64,000 bases of DNA from Flavobacterium hydatis. Its GTDB lineage: Bacteria; Bacteroidota; Bacteroidia; Flavobacteriales; Flavobacteriaceae. Positions 40,369 to 50,066 of the stretch are shown piece after piece. The notes beneath the pieces were generated by a model. That model saw nothing but the letters and a program-made list of their open reading frames with translations, ran no database searches and was not told the DNA's origin. The stretch spans positions 62,001-126,000 of the forward strand of contig NZ_JPRM01000023.1 of NCBI RefSeq assembly GCF_000737695.1. The letters run 5' to 3'. The position numbers were made by a program, and so were the translations under genes. Numbering within the stretch: position 1 is the stretch's first letter; each line of letters opens with the position of its first letter.

Positions 40369-43300
40369 TTAAAATTGTAAATTAACTCCCAACATTATAG
40401 TTCTAGCCTGAGGGTAAATACCTCTATCTATACCTATAACATTTCCTGTAGTACTGTTTGCTCCGATTTCAGGATCATATCCGGTATATTTAGTAAAAGT
40501 GAATAGATTCTCTCCTGTTAAATACACTCTGGTTTTCTCTAAACCAATTTGTCCGATAGTCTTAACTGGCAATGAGTATCCTATCTGAACTGTTTTTATT
40601 CTTACGTAATCTCCTTTTTCAAGATAGAAATCTGAAGGATTGTTAAAGTTTTTGTTGGTATCATCAGATGTTAATCTTGGGTAGGTATTAGATGTCCCTT
40701 CTCCTGTCCAACGACCTAAAGCGGTAGTCTGATAATTAGAGTTCTCGATATCTAACCTACGTAATCCCTGAAAAATTTTATTTCCGGCAGCTCCTTGAGT
40801 AAAAATCATTAAATCGAAATTTTTATAATCTAAGTTTACTGTAAATCCGAAAGTGTATTTTGGTATTGGGCTACCAATAAATGTTCTGTCATCTGAAGTA
40901 ATTTGACCATCTCCATTTATGTCTTGCCAACGGAAATCTCCAGGTTTAGCATCTGGCTGAATTAATCCTCCTGCTGCATTTTTATAAGCATTAATTTCGT
41001 TTTGGTTCTGGAAAATTCCTGCTGTCTTAAATCCGTAGAAAGATCCATAAGGTTGTCCAACTTGCGTTCTTGTAATGTCATAAGTCATCGCTTTAAATTG
41101 TTCACCTGTTGCCAAGAAATCAACTCCACGTCCTAGATATGTTACTTCATTTTCCAGATAAGATACGTTTGCGCTTAAAGACATATTAACCTGTCCTAAT
41201 TTTTTACGGTATCCTAATTCTAAATCGATACCTTTATTTTGCATATCGGCTACGTTTCCTGTTGGATTTCCTGAACCAACATAACCTGGTAACATGATTT
41301 CCTGAAGGATTCCCGTAGTTTTTTTAACATACCAGTCTACAGATAAATTAAAATCAGAAAAAATAGTAGCGTCTAAACCTATATTTGTTTGGCTCGTTTC
41401 TTCCCATTTTAAATCTGGGTTTGATGGTGCATTCGGGCTATTACCAATAGTTACAGATCCAGATGTTCCTATAGTATAGTTACGACCATCTCCTACAGTT
41501 GCCAAATATTTAAAATCTCCAATATTATCGTTACCAGTTACACCGTAACCTCCTCTAAATTTTAATTGATTTACTACTTTATTTTCAACCCAGAAAGCTT
41601 CTTTAGATGGAACCCATCCTAATGAGAACGAAGGGAAAGTACCATATTTATTATTTGCTCCAAATCTTGAAGATCCATCTCTACGAATAATACCTGTTAC
41701 TAAGTATTTCTCTTTAAAATCATACGTTAATCTAGAGAATAAAGAGGTTACTCTGTGCTCATTTCCTGTAGTTGCTGTAGCATTTATTTGATCTTTTGGA
41801 AGGTCAAAATTAAAAGATGCATCATCATGAGTATCTACTGGTAAATTAGTATATGTAATTGTTGTACCACTATTTCTATTGTCTACATAAGCTCCCTGAC
41901 CTAATAATACACTAAAATTATGATCGCCTATACTTTTTGTATAAGAAGCAATATTCTCAATATTCCACCCAAAACCTTGATTTGTATTTCTTGAAAGGTT
42001 ATTTACTTGTGTAATATTAGTTGAGTTTAAGTAAGCAACTGGTGCAAAGTTTTCATAACCCCAATAAGCAAGTTTCCCTCCTAATGTAGTTCTGAATTTT
42101 AATCCTTTTATAGGTTCAATTTCTAAATATGCATTTCCAACAAAATTGTCTGCCCAATTGTAATTTCCTAATCTTGTTTGAGTATACGCTAATGGATTAG
42201 ACATTTCTTGTGTAACCATAGTCGAAACACCGTAAGGATTTCCAAAAGGATCTCTTAAGATTCCTTTACCATGACCATCAATCCCCACAGAATATGGTGG
42301 CAATGCAGCCATTCTAGGATCAGTTACGATAGCAGGAGTAATTGGATCTAAATTTATTGCCGAACTTAATGGTCCTCCAAACTCACTATTTGTATTTCCT
42401 AATCCTACCGTTTTCTCTCTAGAGAATCCTAATGTCTGACCGAAAGTGATCCATTTAGATATTTTATGAGTTGAGTTTAAACGAATGTTTTTTCTGTTAT
42501 AACTCGAAATATCCGTTGTTACTATTCCTTCTTGATCCAAAAGTCCAAAAGAAGCATAAAAAGTAGATACATCATTTCCTCCTGATAAACTTAGCTCTTG
42601 ACCAATACGTGCTGCACCATCATTAAAAATAACCGATTGCCAATCTGTACCCGCACCTAATGCATTAGGATCTGGAAAAGGTAATGTGAAAGTATCTGTT
42701 GGAGATTTTTTAACATATCCATTTGCATACTTCTCATTTCTTAAAGTTGCATATTCAGTAGCATTTAAAAGGTTTAATTTTCTTGCTGCCGAAGAAAAAC
42801 CAGTATAACCATTATAGCTAACACTCATTTTACCTGATTTTCCTTTTTTGGTAGTAACAATAATTACCCCAGCTGCAGCTCTAGCTCCGTAAATTGCTTG
42901 AGAAGCGGCATCTTTTAATACCTCGATCGATGCAATATCCGACTGGTTTAAATATCCAATTCCACCAGCATCAACCACGACTCCATCTACAACCCATAAC
43001 GGATCATTGTTACCTAAAGTAGTAATACCACGCACACGAATTGTAGATGCTGATCCTGGTTGCCCAGAACTCGCAGCAATAGTAACTCCAGAAACTCTAC
43101 CTTGCAAAGTTTGTTCAACTCTTGATATCGGTAAGTTTTCGATATCCTGAGCTTTTACCTTTGAGATTGCTCCTGTAACTACACTTTTCTTTTGAGTACC
43201 ATATCCTACAACAACAACCTCATTTAACGTTTGTGATTCTGGACGTAATTGTACAACTATTTTATTTCTACCATTTATTGGTTCATTAATAGTTCCATAA

Positions 43301-43530
43301 CCTATAAAAGTAATTATTAAAACACCATTAGAAGGTGCCTGAAGTTGAAACTTCCCATCAAAATCGGAAGATGTTCCCTTCCCCGTTCCTTTTATTAAAA
43401 CAGATGCTCCTGGTACTGGCATACCACTTTCATCATTAACTATTCCGTTTACTGTAACGTCTTGCGCTTGAGCGTAAATTGAGAATAGAATAGATGAAAA
43501 ACAAAAAATAAGTAATTTTGTTAATTTCAT
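40369..43530 (-). CDS. SusC/RagA family TonB-linked outer-membrane transporter
   Basis: 1053 aa. A signal peptide is followed by a carboxypeptidase-regulatory-like domain (VTVNGIVNDESGMPVPGASVLIKG), a TonB-box region (LNEVVVVGYGTQKKSVVTGAI), a plug (residues about 110-230; IRVRGITTLGNNDPLWVVDG) and the large barrel, ending ...GVNLQF. It imports beta-glucan oligosaccharides with SusD and TonB. It is the first gene of the PUL transcript, with a divergent sensor/regulator gene upstream, which implies regulation by the sugar that regulator senses. Confidence 0.96.
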   Translation of the reverse strand: MKLTKLLIFCFSSILFSIYAQAQDVTVNGIVNDESGMPVPGASVLIKGTGKGTSSDFDGKFQLQAPSNGVLIITFIGYGTINEPINGRNKIVVQLRPESQTLNEVVVVGYGTQKKSVVTGAISKVKAQDIENLPISRVEQTLQGRVSGVTIAASSGQPGSASTIRVRGITTLGNNDPLWVVDGVVVDAGGIGYLNQSDIASIEVLKDAASQAIYGARAAAGVIIVTTKKGKSGKMSVSYNGYTGFSSAARKLNLLNATEYATLRNEKYANGYVKKSPTDTFTLPFPDPNALGAGTDWQSVIFNDGAARIGQELSLSGGNDVSTFYASFGLLDQEGIVTTDISSYNRKNIRLNSTHKISKWITFGQTLGFSREKTVGLGNTNSEFGGPLSSAINLDPITPAIVTDPRMAALPPYSVGIDGHGKGILRDPFGNPYGVSTMVTQEMSNPLAYTQTRLGNYNWADNFVGNAYLEIEPIKGLKFRTTLGGKLAYWGYENFAPVAYLNSTNITQVNNLSRNTNQGFGWNIENIASYTKSIGDHNFSVLLGQGAYVDNRNSGTTITYTNLPVDTHDDASFNFDLPKDQINATATTGNEHRVTSLFSRLTYDFKEKYLVTGIIRRDGSSRFGANNKYGTFPSFSLGWVPSKEAFWVENKVVNQLKFRGGYGVTGNDNIGDFKYLATVGDGRNYTIGTSGSVTIGNSPNAPSNPDLKWEETSQTNIGLDATIFSDFNLSVDWYVKKTTGILQEIMLPGYVGSGNPTGNVADMQNKGIDLELGYRKKLGQVNMSLSANVSYLENEVTYLGRGVDFLATGEQFKAMTYDITRTQVGQPYGSFYGFKTAGIFQNQNEINAYKNAAGGLIQPDAKPGDFRWQDINGDGQITSDDRTFIGSPIPKYTFGFTVNLDYKNFDLMIFTQGAAGNKIFQGLRRLDIENSNYQTTALGRWTGEGTSNTYPRLTSDDTNKNFNNPSDFYLEKGDYVRIKTVQIGYSLPVKTIGQIGLEKTRVYLTGENLFTFTKYTGYDPEIGANSTTGNVIGIDRGIYPQARTIMLGVNLQF

Positions 43531-43881
43531 TTTTCTAAAAATTTTGGTTAATTAATTAGTAATTCGAAACAATAATAATGAGTTTTTTTAACTATACGTA
43601 ATTAATAATCACTACAAAAACACATCAAATCTGAAATTAACACTAGACAAAAACACATCAAAAAAAATATAATAATTTGATTTACAATTATTTAAAAATT
43701 AAATTACGCTATTTAAAAAAAATATAAAATTAAAATAAACACTACATTCAATATAAATCGATTACTTTAGCTTTTACAAGGTAATTTTTCAAAATCAAAA
43801 CAGCAATAAGTATAAAATTTTAAGGATTTTGAAGCAGTTTAAAAATCAAAATAAAATATGTAAGCCTATTATAATGTAATT
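43531..43881. promoter_or_regulatory. 351-base divergent control region between susC and the regulator gene
   Basis: Very AT-rich, with no gene. It must hold the susC promoter on the minus strand and the regulator promoter on the plus strand, and probably the regulator binding site. I could not find a clean TAnnTTTG on either strand. No inverted repeat strong enough to call an operator was noticed. Confidence 0.5.
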
Positions 43882-46752
43882 ATGAATTTCACAAGATTTA
43901 ACTTCATAGCAGTTTATTTTTTATTCTTTTCGAGCATATTATTAGCTCAGGTTAAAAATATCGGGGTTCCGGATATCCGAAACTATAAACGAGCAGAATA
44001 CAAAGGGGCTACCCAAAACTGGAGTATTGACCAAGATAAAAACGGAAATTTATACTTTGCCAACAATAGTGGTCTTATACAATTTGATGGATCCTCCTGG
44101 ACAAAATACCTCTTACCCAACTCTACATCGGTACGATCTGTAAAAGTGGATAAATCTGACAGAATATATGTGGGTGGCTATAAAGAACTCGGCTATTTTG
44201 ATGCAGATGCTAAAGGAAAATTAAAATATACCTCTTTATCAAAACTCATCAAATCAAAAAGCGCTCAGGAATTAGATTTTGTATGGAGAATTCATATTGT
44301 TAAGGACGAAGTAATTTTTCAATCCTTTGCCAGAATTTATATTTTTAAAGACAATAAGCTTAAAACAATAGAAGCTCCTAAGCGTTTTCAGTTTTCTTTT
44401 CAAATTAATAATACTGTTTACCTACAAGACAATTCTCTGGGTATTTTAGAATATAAAGACGGAAAATTATATCCTCTAAAAGGCACAACTGCTCTAAACA
44501 ATACTGAGGTGTGGGCTATGTTTAAAATGCCAAATAATAAACTCTTAGTTGCAACTCTAGAAAAAGGGCTTTTTATCTATAGTAATCAAACTCTGACTCC
44601 TTGGGATACGGAAGCCAATACTTTTATCAAAAAAAATAGTTCATTAGGAGGAGTTTCCATCAAAGACAAATTCATAGTATTAAATTCTGTTTTAAATGGT
44701 ATTATTATATCTGACCTTAACGGAAAAATTATTCAACATATTGATCGCAAAAAAGGCTTACAAAACAATACTGTACTTACTTCCTTTATAGATAGCAAAA
44801 ACAATCTCTGGCTTGGTCTTGATAATGGTATTGCATTTATTAATGAAAGTTCTCCATTTACATATTTTGGTTTTAGTTATGATATAAGTACTGTATATGC
44901 ATCTGTAATTCATGATGGATATTTATATGTAGCAACAAATCAAGGTGTTTTTTTCCATGCCTGGAATACTGCTTTTAAAGAAGGTGCCTTCTCGCTTGTA
45001 GAAGGAACAAATACGCAAACATGGAATATCCAAGTTATTGGTAATGAATTAATATGTGCCAATAATAGAGGTGCTATAATTATAAAAGGAAATAAAGCCG
45101 TAAAATTGTTAGATAAGAATGGTTATTTCGGTTTTAGAACAATTCCCAATCATCCAAATTTTGTTATAGGATCTAATTATAATGGATTTGCATTGTTTGA
45201 AAAAACAGCAAATGGTTTAGTATTCCGAAATCAAATTGCAGGATTTAATAAATCTTCTATTTTGTTCGAATTAGACAATGACTATTTATGGCTAAAAAAA
45301 GATGAATTTTTATATCAAATGAAATTATCTGATGATTTAAAAAAATTCCAATCCATAAAAATAATTCGCAATTTATCAAAAGAAAAAGGCATCGGAAGTA
45401 TCCAAAAAATAAACAACAACATTTATTTTCAAACAAATAATCATTTCTATAAATATTCTAAAGAGCAAGAAGTTTTCTATAAGGATAAAAAAATGACAGC
45501 GCTTTTTAAAGATATCCCCGTGATAAATTCCCTTTATGAAGATTCAAAAGGCAATCTTTGGTATGTATTTAATGAATCTATGGGAGAACTAGTTAAATCT
45601 CCAGACGGAAATTATAAAAATGTAGTTGCCCCATTTTCAAACCTAACTGGCAATCTGGTAACCAACTATCTCTCAGTTAACACTATTGATCCTCAAAATA
45701 TATTTATAGGATTAACAGATGGTCTGGCGCATTATGATTCTCAATTAATAAACAATATTGTAACCAAACCGAACGTGTTCATTCGAACTTTTACTTTTAC
45801 AAATGACACCTTAACATTCGGTAACCAAAAGAAAATCTCTGAAAAATATCTAATCCCGTATGCTTCAAATCATGTAAAATTTACTTTTTCTTCTCCTACT
45901 TATGAGAATCTTGAGAATGTAGAATACTCTTATCAATTAGATCCTTTTGATGAAAAATGGAGTAATTGGTCAACAATTTCAGTAAAGGAATATACCAATT
46001 TAAGAGAAGGCAATTATAAAATGAAAGTTAAGGTAAGGAATAGTTACGGGATACAATCTGAGGTAGATGTTATTCCGTTTACCATCTCGCCTCCATGGTA
46101 TAGACATATTGTAGCTTACATCTTTTATTTCTTACTCGTATTAGTAGCTATATATTTTATTTCCTATCGTATAAAAATGAAGATTAGAAAAAATAAATAT
46201 TACGAAACAATCGAACAAAGAAGACTTTACTTAGAAAAAGAATCTAAAATAAGACAAGAACAATATCAATTAGAAAAGGAAATTGAAAAATTAAAAAACG
46301 ACAAATTACAAATAAAGATCCTCACAAAAGACAAAGAACTAGTTAACAATTCTTTGCAAGTAGTAAAAAAGAACAAAATCTTAAATGGAATCATACATAA
46401 ACTGAAAGAAATTGACATTGAAACATTTGATGAGTCTACAAAGTTTCAGTTTAATAAACTAAACAAAAGTATCGTTAAGGAAGTAAATACAGATAAAAGC
46501 TGGAAGGATTTAGAAAAGCATATCAAGAATGTTCATTTTGAATTCCTAAAACGCTTAAAAGAAAAATATCCTAAAATTTCTCCTAGAGAACTAGATTTAG
46601 CAACCTATTTATTAATGAATATGTCGACCAAAGAAATTGCCGAAATCATGAATATTTCAAACGGAGGCGTTGAACTAGCTCGCTATAGATTAAGAAAAAA
46701 ACTAGAATTAAATAAAAAAGAAAACTTAATAGGATTCCTAATGAGTATTTAA
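43882..46752 (+). CDS. One-protein membrane sensor/HTH regulator (Y_Y_Y, LuxR-like C-terminus)
   Basis: 956 aa. A signal sequence is followed by two seven-bladed-propeller-like Reg_prop regions (GGATQNWSIDQDKNGNLYFA-type repeats), a Y_Y_Y beta-sandwich (VEYSYQLDPFDEKWSNW), one transmembrane helix (about residues 740-762), a coiled coil, and a C-terminal helix-turn-helix (ISPRELDLATYLLMNMSTKEIAEIMN). It looks like a hybrid two-component sensor with the kinase and receiver domains absent: the periplasmic sensor connects straight to DNA binding. It is divergent from susC and so is the likely regulator of this PUL, responding to glucan breakdown products. Confidence 0.88.
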   Translation: MNFTRFNFIAVYFLFFSSILLAQVKNIGVPDIRNYKRAEYKGATQNWSIDQDKNGNLYFANNSGLIQFDGSSWTKYLLPNSTSVRSVKVDKSDRIYVGGYKELGYFDADAKGKLKYTSLSKLIKSKSAQELDFVWRIHIVKDEVIFQSFARIYIFKDNKLKTIEAPKRFQFSFQINNTVYLQDNSLGILEYKDGKLYPLKGTTALNNTEVWAMFKMPNNKLLVATLEKGLFIYSNQTLTPWDTEANTFIKKNSSLGGVSIKDKFIVLNSVLNGIIISDLNGKIIQHIDRKKGLQNNTVLTSFIDSKNNLWLGLDNGIAFINESSPFTYFGFSYDISTVYASVIHDGYLYVATNQGVFFHAWNTAFKEGAFSLVEGTNTQTWNIQVIGNELICANNRGAIIIKGNKAVKLLDKNGYFGFRTIPNHPNFVIGSNYNGFALFEKTANGLVFRNQIAGFNKSSILFELDNDYLWLKKDEFLYQMKLSDDLKKFQSIKIIRNLSKEKGIGSIQKINNNIYFQTNNHFYKYSKEQEVFYKDKKMTALFKDIPVINSLYEDSKGNLWYVFNESMGELVKSPDGNYKNVVAPFSNLTGNLVTNYLSVNTIDPQNIFIGLTDGLAHYDSQLINNIVTKPNVFIRTFTFTNDTLTFGNQKKISEKYLIPYASNHVKFTFSSPTYENLENVEYSYQLDPFDEKWSNWSTISVKEYTNLREGNYKMKVKVRNSYGIQSEVDVIPFTISPPWYRHIVAYIFYFLLVLVAIYFISYRIKMKIRKNKYYETIEQRRLYLEKESKIRQEQYQLEKEIEKLKNDKLQIKILTKDKELVNNSLQVVKKNKILNGIIHKLKEIDIETFDESTKFQFNKLNKSIVKEVNTDKSWKDLEKHIKNVHFEFLKRLKEKYPKISPRELDLATYLLMNMSTKEIAEIMNISNGGVELARYRLRKKLELNKKENLIGFLMSI

Positions 46753-46754
46753 AC

Positions 46755-46788
46755 AAAAAAAGCATCCGACAAATCGGATGCTTTTTTG
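46755..46788. terminator. Bidirectional terminator between regulator and murF
   Basis: AAAAAAAGCATCCGA and TCGGATGCTTTTTT form a 14-bp stem with A/T runs on both sides, between two convergent genes. Confidence 0.92.
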
Positions 46789-46807
46789 TTATTTATCATT
46801 TTTACTT

Positions 46808-48091
46808 TTAAATAAAATTTAAAACTCTTTCCAGAGCCATACCTCTTGAACCTTTAATTAGCATCGTTTGCTCATTAAAAGTAGTATTCCCTAAATAAGC
46901 TGCAAAAGCATCGAACGAATCAAAGAAATGGAAGTTCTCTTTACCAGCTTTATGCTTAAAGAAAGAAGGTCCTATAAAATAACAATTTGTTTTATTTTCA
47001 CCCAAAAGTGATGTTACAATAGTTTTATGTTCTTGGTCACTTTCAGAACCTAGCTCAAACATATCTCCCAAAATCATGACTTTATTTTGCTTTTCTAATT
47101 GAATAAAATTCTCAATTGCAACAGCCATACTACTTGGATTTGCATTGTATGCGTCCAAAATAATTTCATTTGTTCCCTTTACCAATAATTGCGAACGATT
47201 ATTCTCAGGTATATAACTCTCTAAAGCATCTTTTATAGCAGAATCATCTATCTTAAAATACTTCCCTATCGCCAACGCTGCACTTATGTTATTAGCGTTA
47301 TATAACCCGATTAAATGCGAAGTAATAGTTTGGTCATTAAATCCTAAAACAACAAAAGGATTTGCTGTAATAGTACTTACAACAACATCTCCGTTAGTAT
47401 TTTTATACCCAAATGAAAATTTCTTTATTGCACTTGTTTTCTCTACCTGAATAGAATCGTCAAGATTAACAAAAGCCATTTTTTCATGAGCAGAAAGATA
47501 AGCATACAATTCGCTTTTCCCCTCTATAACTCCCGAAATGCCTCCAAATCCTTCTAAGTGTGCTTTTCCAAAATTAGTTATATATCCAAAATCTGGTTGA
47601 GCTAATTCACATAAAAACTCTATTTCTTTTTTATGATTAGCTCCCATTTCTACAATACCAATTTCGGTTTCTTTTGTAAAAGTCAACAGCGTTAAAGGAA
47701 CACCAATATGATTGTTTAAATTTCCAACGGTTGCTTTTGTATTATACTTTTTAGAAAGCACAACATTAATCAGTTCCTTAGTTGTCGTTTTTCCATTACT
47801 TCCTGTTAAAGCAATAATAGGTAATTGTAAATAGGCACGGTGAAACTTTGCTAATTCTTGCAATGCAATCAAACTGTTTTCGACCAAAATAGTTCTTTGA
47901 TCAATAAAATAAGATGCATTATCGATAATTACAAATAACGCTCCTTTTTGCAAAGCCTCTTCTGCGAATGTATTTGCATCAAAATTATCTCCTTTTATAG
48001 CAAAAAACATTGAATTTAATTCAATTTTACGAGTATCTGTCGAAACTGACTGGCATTGTAAAAACAAATTATGAATGTGAGCAATATCCAT
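46808..48091 (-). CDS. murF: UDP-N-acetylmuramoyl-tripeptide--D-alanyl-D-alanine ligase MurF
   Basis: 427 aa, the normal length. The ATP-binding loop ALTGSNGKTTTKELI is intact, along with the MGANHKKEIEFLCELAQP block and the C-terminal domain with the DAYNANPSSM motif of the MurF group. It adds D-Ala-D-Ala to UDP-MurNAc-tripeptide in peptidoglycan synthesis. The gene is away from a dcw cluster and next to gldJ on the same strand, as in other Flavobacterium genomes I recall. Confidence 0.95.
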   Translation of the reverse strand: MDIAHIHNLFLQCQSVSTDTRKIELNSMFFAIKGDNFDANTFAEEALQKGALFVIIDNASYFIDQRTILVENSLIALQELAKFHRAYLQLPIIALTGSNGKTTTKELINVVLSKKYNTKATVGNLNNHIGVPLTLLTFTKETEIGIVEMGANHKKEIEFLCELAQPDFGYITNFGKAHLEGFGGISGVIEGKSELYAYLSAHEKMAFVNLDDSIQVEKTSAIKKFSFGYKNTNGDVVVSTITANPFVVLGFNDQTITSHLIGLYNANNISAALAIGKYFKIDDSAIKDALESYIPENNRSQLLVKGTNEIILDAYNANPSSMAVAIENFIQLEKQNKVMILGDMFELGSESDQEHKTIVTSLLGENKTNCYFIGPSFFKHKAGKENFHFFDSFDAFAAYLGNTTFNEQTMLIKGSRGMALERVLNFI

Positions 48092-48109
48092 TTTAAAACA
48101 GATTTAAAA

Positions 48110-48140
48110 CAATAAAAGCCCTAATCAAAGGGCTTTTATT
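48110..48140 (-). terminator. Intrinsic terminator after gldJ
   Basis: AATAAAAGCCC - TAATCAAA - GGGCTTTTATT; 11-bp stem located between gldJ and murF on the minus strand. It suggests murF has a promoter of its own or relies on read-through. Confidence 0.85.
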
Positions 48141-48156
48141 ACTATTATTAAATTTC

Positions 48157-49845
48157 TTAATTTCTAGGTGATTTTCTTTTTTCAGATTTAGGTCCTACTC
48201 TTGACATTGCACATCTGAAACCTATGTAATCAGTTGCCATATCTTGTGGGAAATATCTTCTTTGAGCTGGATCTAACCAATATGCTCTATCTCTCCAAGA
48301 ACCTCCTTTGTAAACTCTAACATTATCATTTACTAAAGTCGTTCTTTTGCTTGACTTGTCATATTTTCTAACCATGTTACCTAAACTATCTGTTGTAACG
48401 TTATGTTTAGGAGAATTGTACATTGCTTGTTTTGCTTTATCAGCAGCAGTTTGCTCTTCTTCTGAAGCTCCGAAATCATAATATTTAGATGATTGTTTGT
48501 CTCCATCTCTATAGTTAATGTTATCACTTGTAGAGAAGTTTTGTCTCAAATAAGTTTCTTGCTCATCAACAGGAACTTGTGCAATATCTCCAGGGAAATT
48601 TCTTGCTACAATTTTACCATTGCTTAAAGTATCATATTTGATAGTTTCTTTAGTAACGATTTCTACTTTACCATCTTTACCAATTTTATTCTTAGCATAT
48701 AAGTTACCTCTAAAGTAGTTAAAGTCATTCGCTTCATTATCGATAAGAGGTCTGTAAACATCGGCAACCCATTCGGCTACATTTCCAGCCATATCATACA
48801 ATCCAAAATCATTTGCAGGATATTTTTTTACTTCGTTTGTAATATCTGCACCGTCATCAGACCATCCAGCTATACCACCGTAATCTCCATTACCTTGTTT
48901 AAAGTTTGCCAATTGATCACCTCTTGTTGCTCTTTTTCCAGAACGAGTATAATCTCCAGACCAAGGATATTTCTTTTGTCCTTTGTAAATATTGTATTCT
49001 CTTTGTCCAACATCTGCAGCTGCAGCATATTCCCACTCTGCCTCAGTTGGTAATCTATATTCTGGTAAGATAATTCCAGAAGAACGCTGTGCATAAACAT
49101 TTTTAGGCTCTTCAGCAGCATCTCCTTTTTTAGTTCTTCTTACTTTTTTACCTTCTTTTAAAACAATCTCTTCGTTTCCTCCAAATGTAGATGTAGGAGC
49201 GATTAAATATGTTTCAGTATTAAAGTTACTTTCAGCACTTACATCATCTGTTTTAGCGCCTTTTTTAAGATATCCATTTTTTTCAAGAACCGCTTCGTTT
49301 ACACGGTTAGTTCTCCATTTACTAAATTCAACTGCTTGAATCCAGTTTACACCTACTACAGGATAGTTAGCGTATGCAGGATGTCTTAAGTAGTTATTGG
49401 TCATAGTTTCATTATAACCTAGACGGTTTCTCCAAACTAAAGTATCTGGCGAAGCTCCTTCATATATATGTTTATAATTTTCTTCTGTTGGTGGGAATAC
49501 TTTTTTCAACCACTCAAGGTATTCTAGATACATCATGTTAGTCACCTCAGTCTCATCCATATAAAAAGACTGTACGTGTTGTTGTGTTGGTGTATTATTC
49601 CAATCATGCATAACATCATCCTGAACTTTACCCATTGTAAACGTCCCTCCTTCTACAAAAACTAGCCCAGGTCCTGCTTGTTGTTTTTTGTTAGAAACAT
49701 TTTGAGCTGTTCCATTAATACTATTAACATCCCAACCCGTAGCTCTTGATGCACTCGAACTAGATTTTTTACTACAGCTAGCCATTCCCAGAACCAATGT
49801 CATAGATAACATTAACTGTAAGGCCATAATTTTGTTTACTTTCAT
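48157..49845 (-). CDS. gldJ: Gliding motility lipoprotein GldJ
   Basis: 562 aa from the ATG at 49845 (MKVNKIMALQ). An upstream in-frame ATG at 49878 is less likely because it disrupts the signal peptide. Lipobox LGMASCSKK. The body is a formylglycine-generating-enzyme-like (SUMF1) fold without the catalytic cysteine pair, with family blocks GPGLVFVEGGTFTMG, YRLPTEAEWEYAAA and DYIGFRCAMSR. GldJ is an outer-membrane lipoprotein of the gliding motor and is needed for T9SS stability. It lies head-to-head with porU, as in F. johnsoniae. Confidence 0.97.
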   Translation of the reverse strand: MKVNKIMALQLMLSMTLVLGMASCSKKSSSSASRATGWDVNSINGTAQNVSNKKQQAGPGLVFVEGGTFTMGKVQDDVMHDWNNTPTQQHVQSFYMDETEVTNMMYLEYLEWLKKVFPPTEENYKHIYEGASPDTLVWRNRLGYNETMTNNYLRHPAYANYPVVGVNWIQAVEFSKWRTNRVNEAVLEKNGYLKKGAKTDDVSAESNFNTETYLIAPTSTFGGNEEIVLKEGKKVRRTKKGDAAEEPKNVYAQRSSGIILPEYRLPTEAEWEYAAAADVGQREYNIYKGQKKYPWSGDYTRSGKRATRGDQLANFKQGNGDYGGIAGWSDDGADITNEVKKYPANDFGLYDMAGNVAEWVADVYRPLIDNEANDFNYFRGNLYAKNKIGKDGKVEIVTKETIKYDTLSNGKIVARNFPGDIAQVPVDEQETYLRQNFSTSDNINYRDGDKQSSKYYDFGASEEEQTAADKAKQAMYNSPKHNVTTDSLGNMVRKYDKSSKRTTLVNDNVRVYKGGSWRDRAYWLDPAQRRYFPQDMATDYIGFRCAMSRVGPKSEKRKSPRN

Positions 49846-49975
49846 ACTCTTTAGTAGGTAATAATTTAGGTGCTGCAATATAATAATTAAAATTAATTCG
49901 CAACATCAATTATAAAACAATTATAAATATTCCATGTACCAGATTCTTGTCAAATCATCTCACATAACTCGAACG

Positions 49976-49983
49976 CAAAAATA
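49976..49983 (-). promoter_or_regulatory. Bacteroidetes -7 element for gldJ
   Basis: The minus strand reads TATTTTTG, matching TAnnTTTG, with about 125 bases of leader before the gldJ ATG. Confidence 0.45.
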
Positions 49984-50066
49984 TACTTTTTATTATTTAC
50001 TATAACACTAAATACCATATTTTTACTTGGTATAATACAACTATATCATTTTTGTTAAAGCACGCA

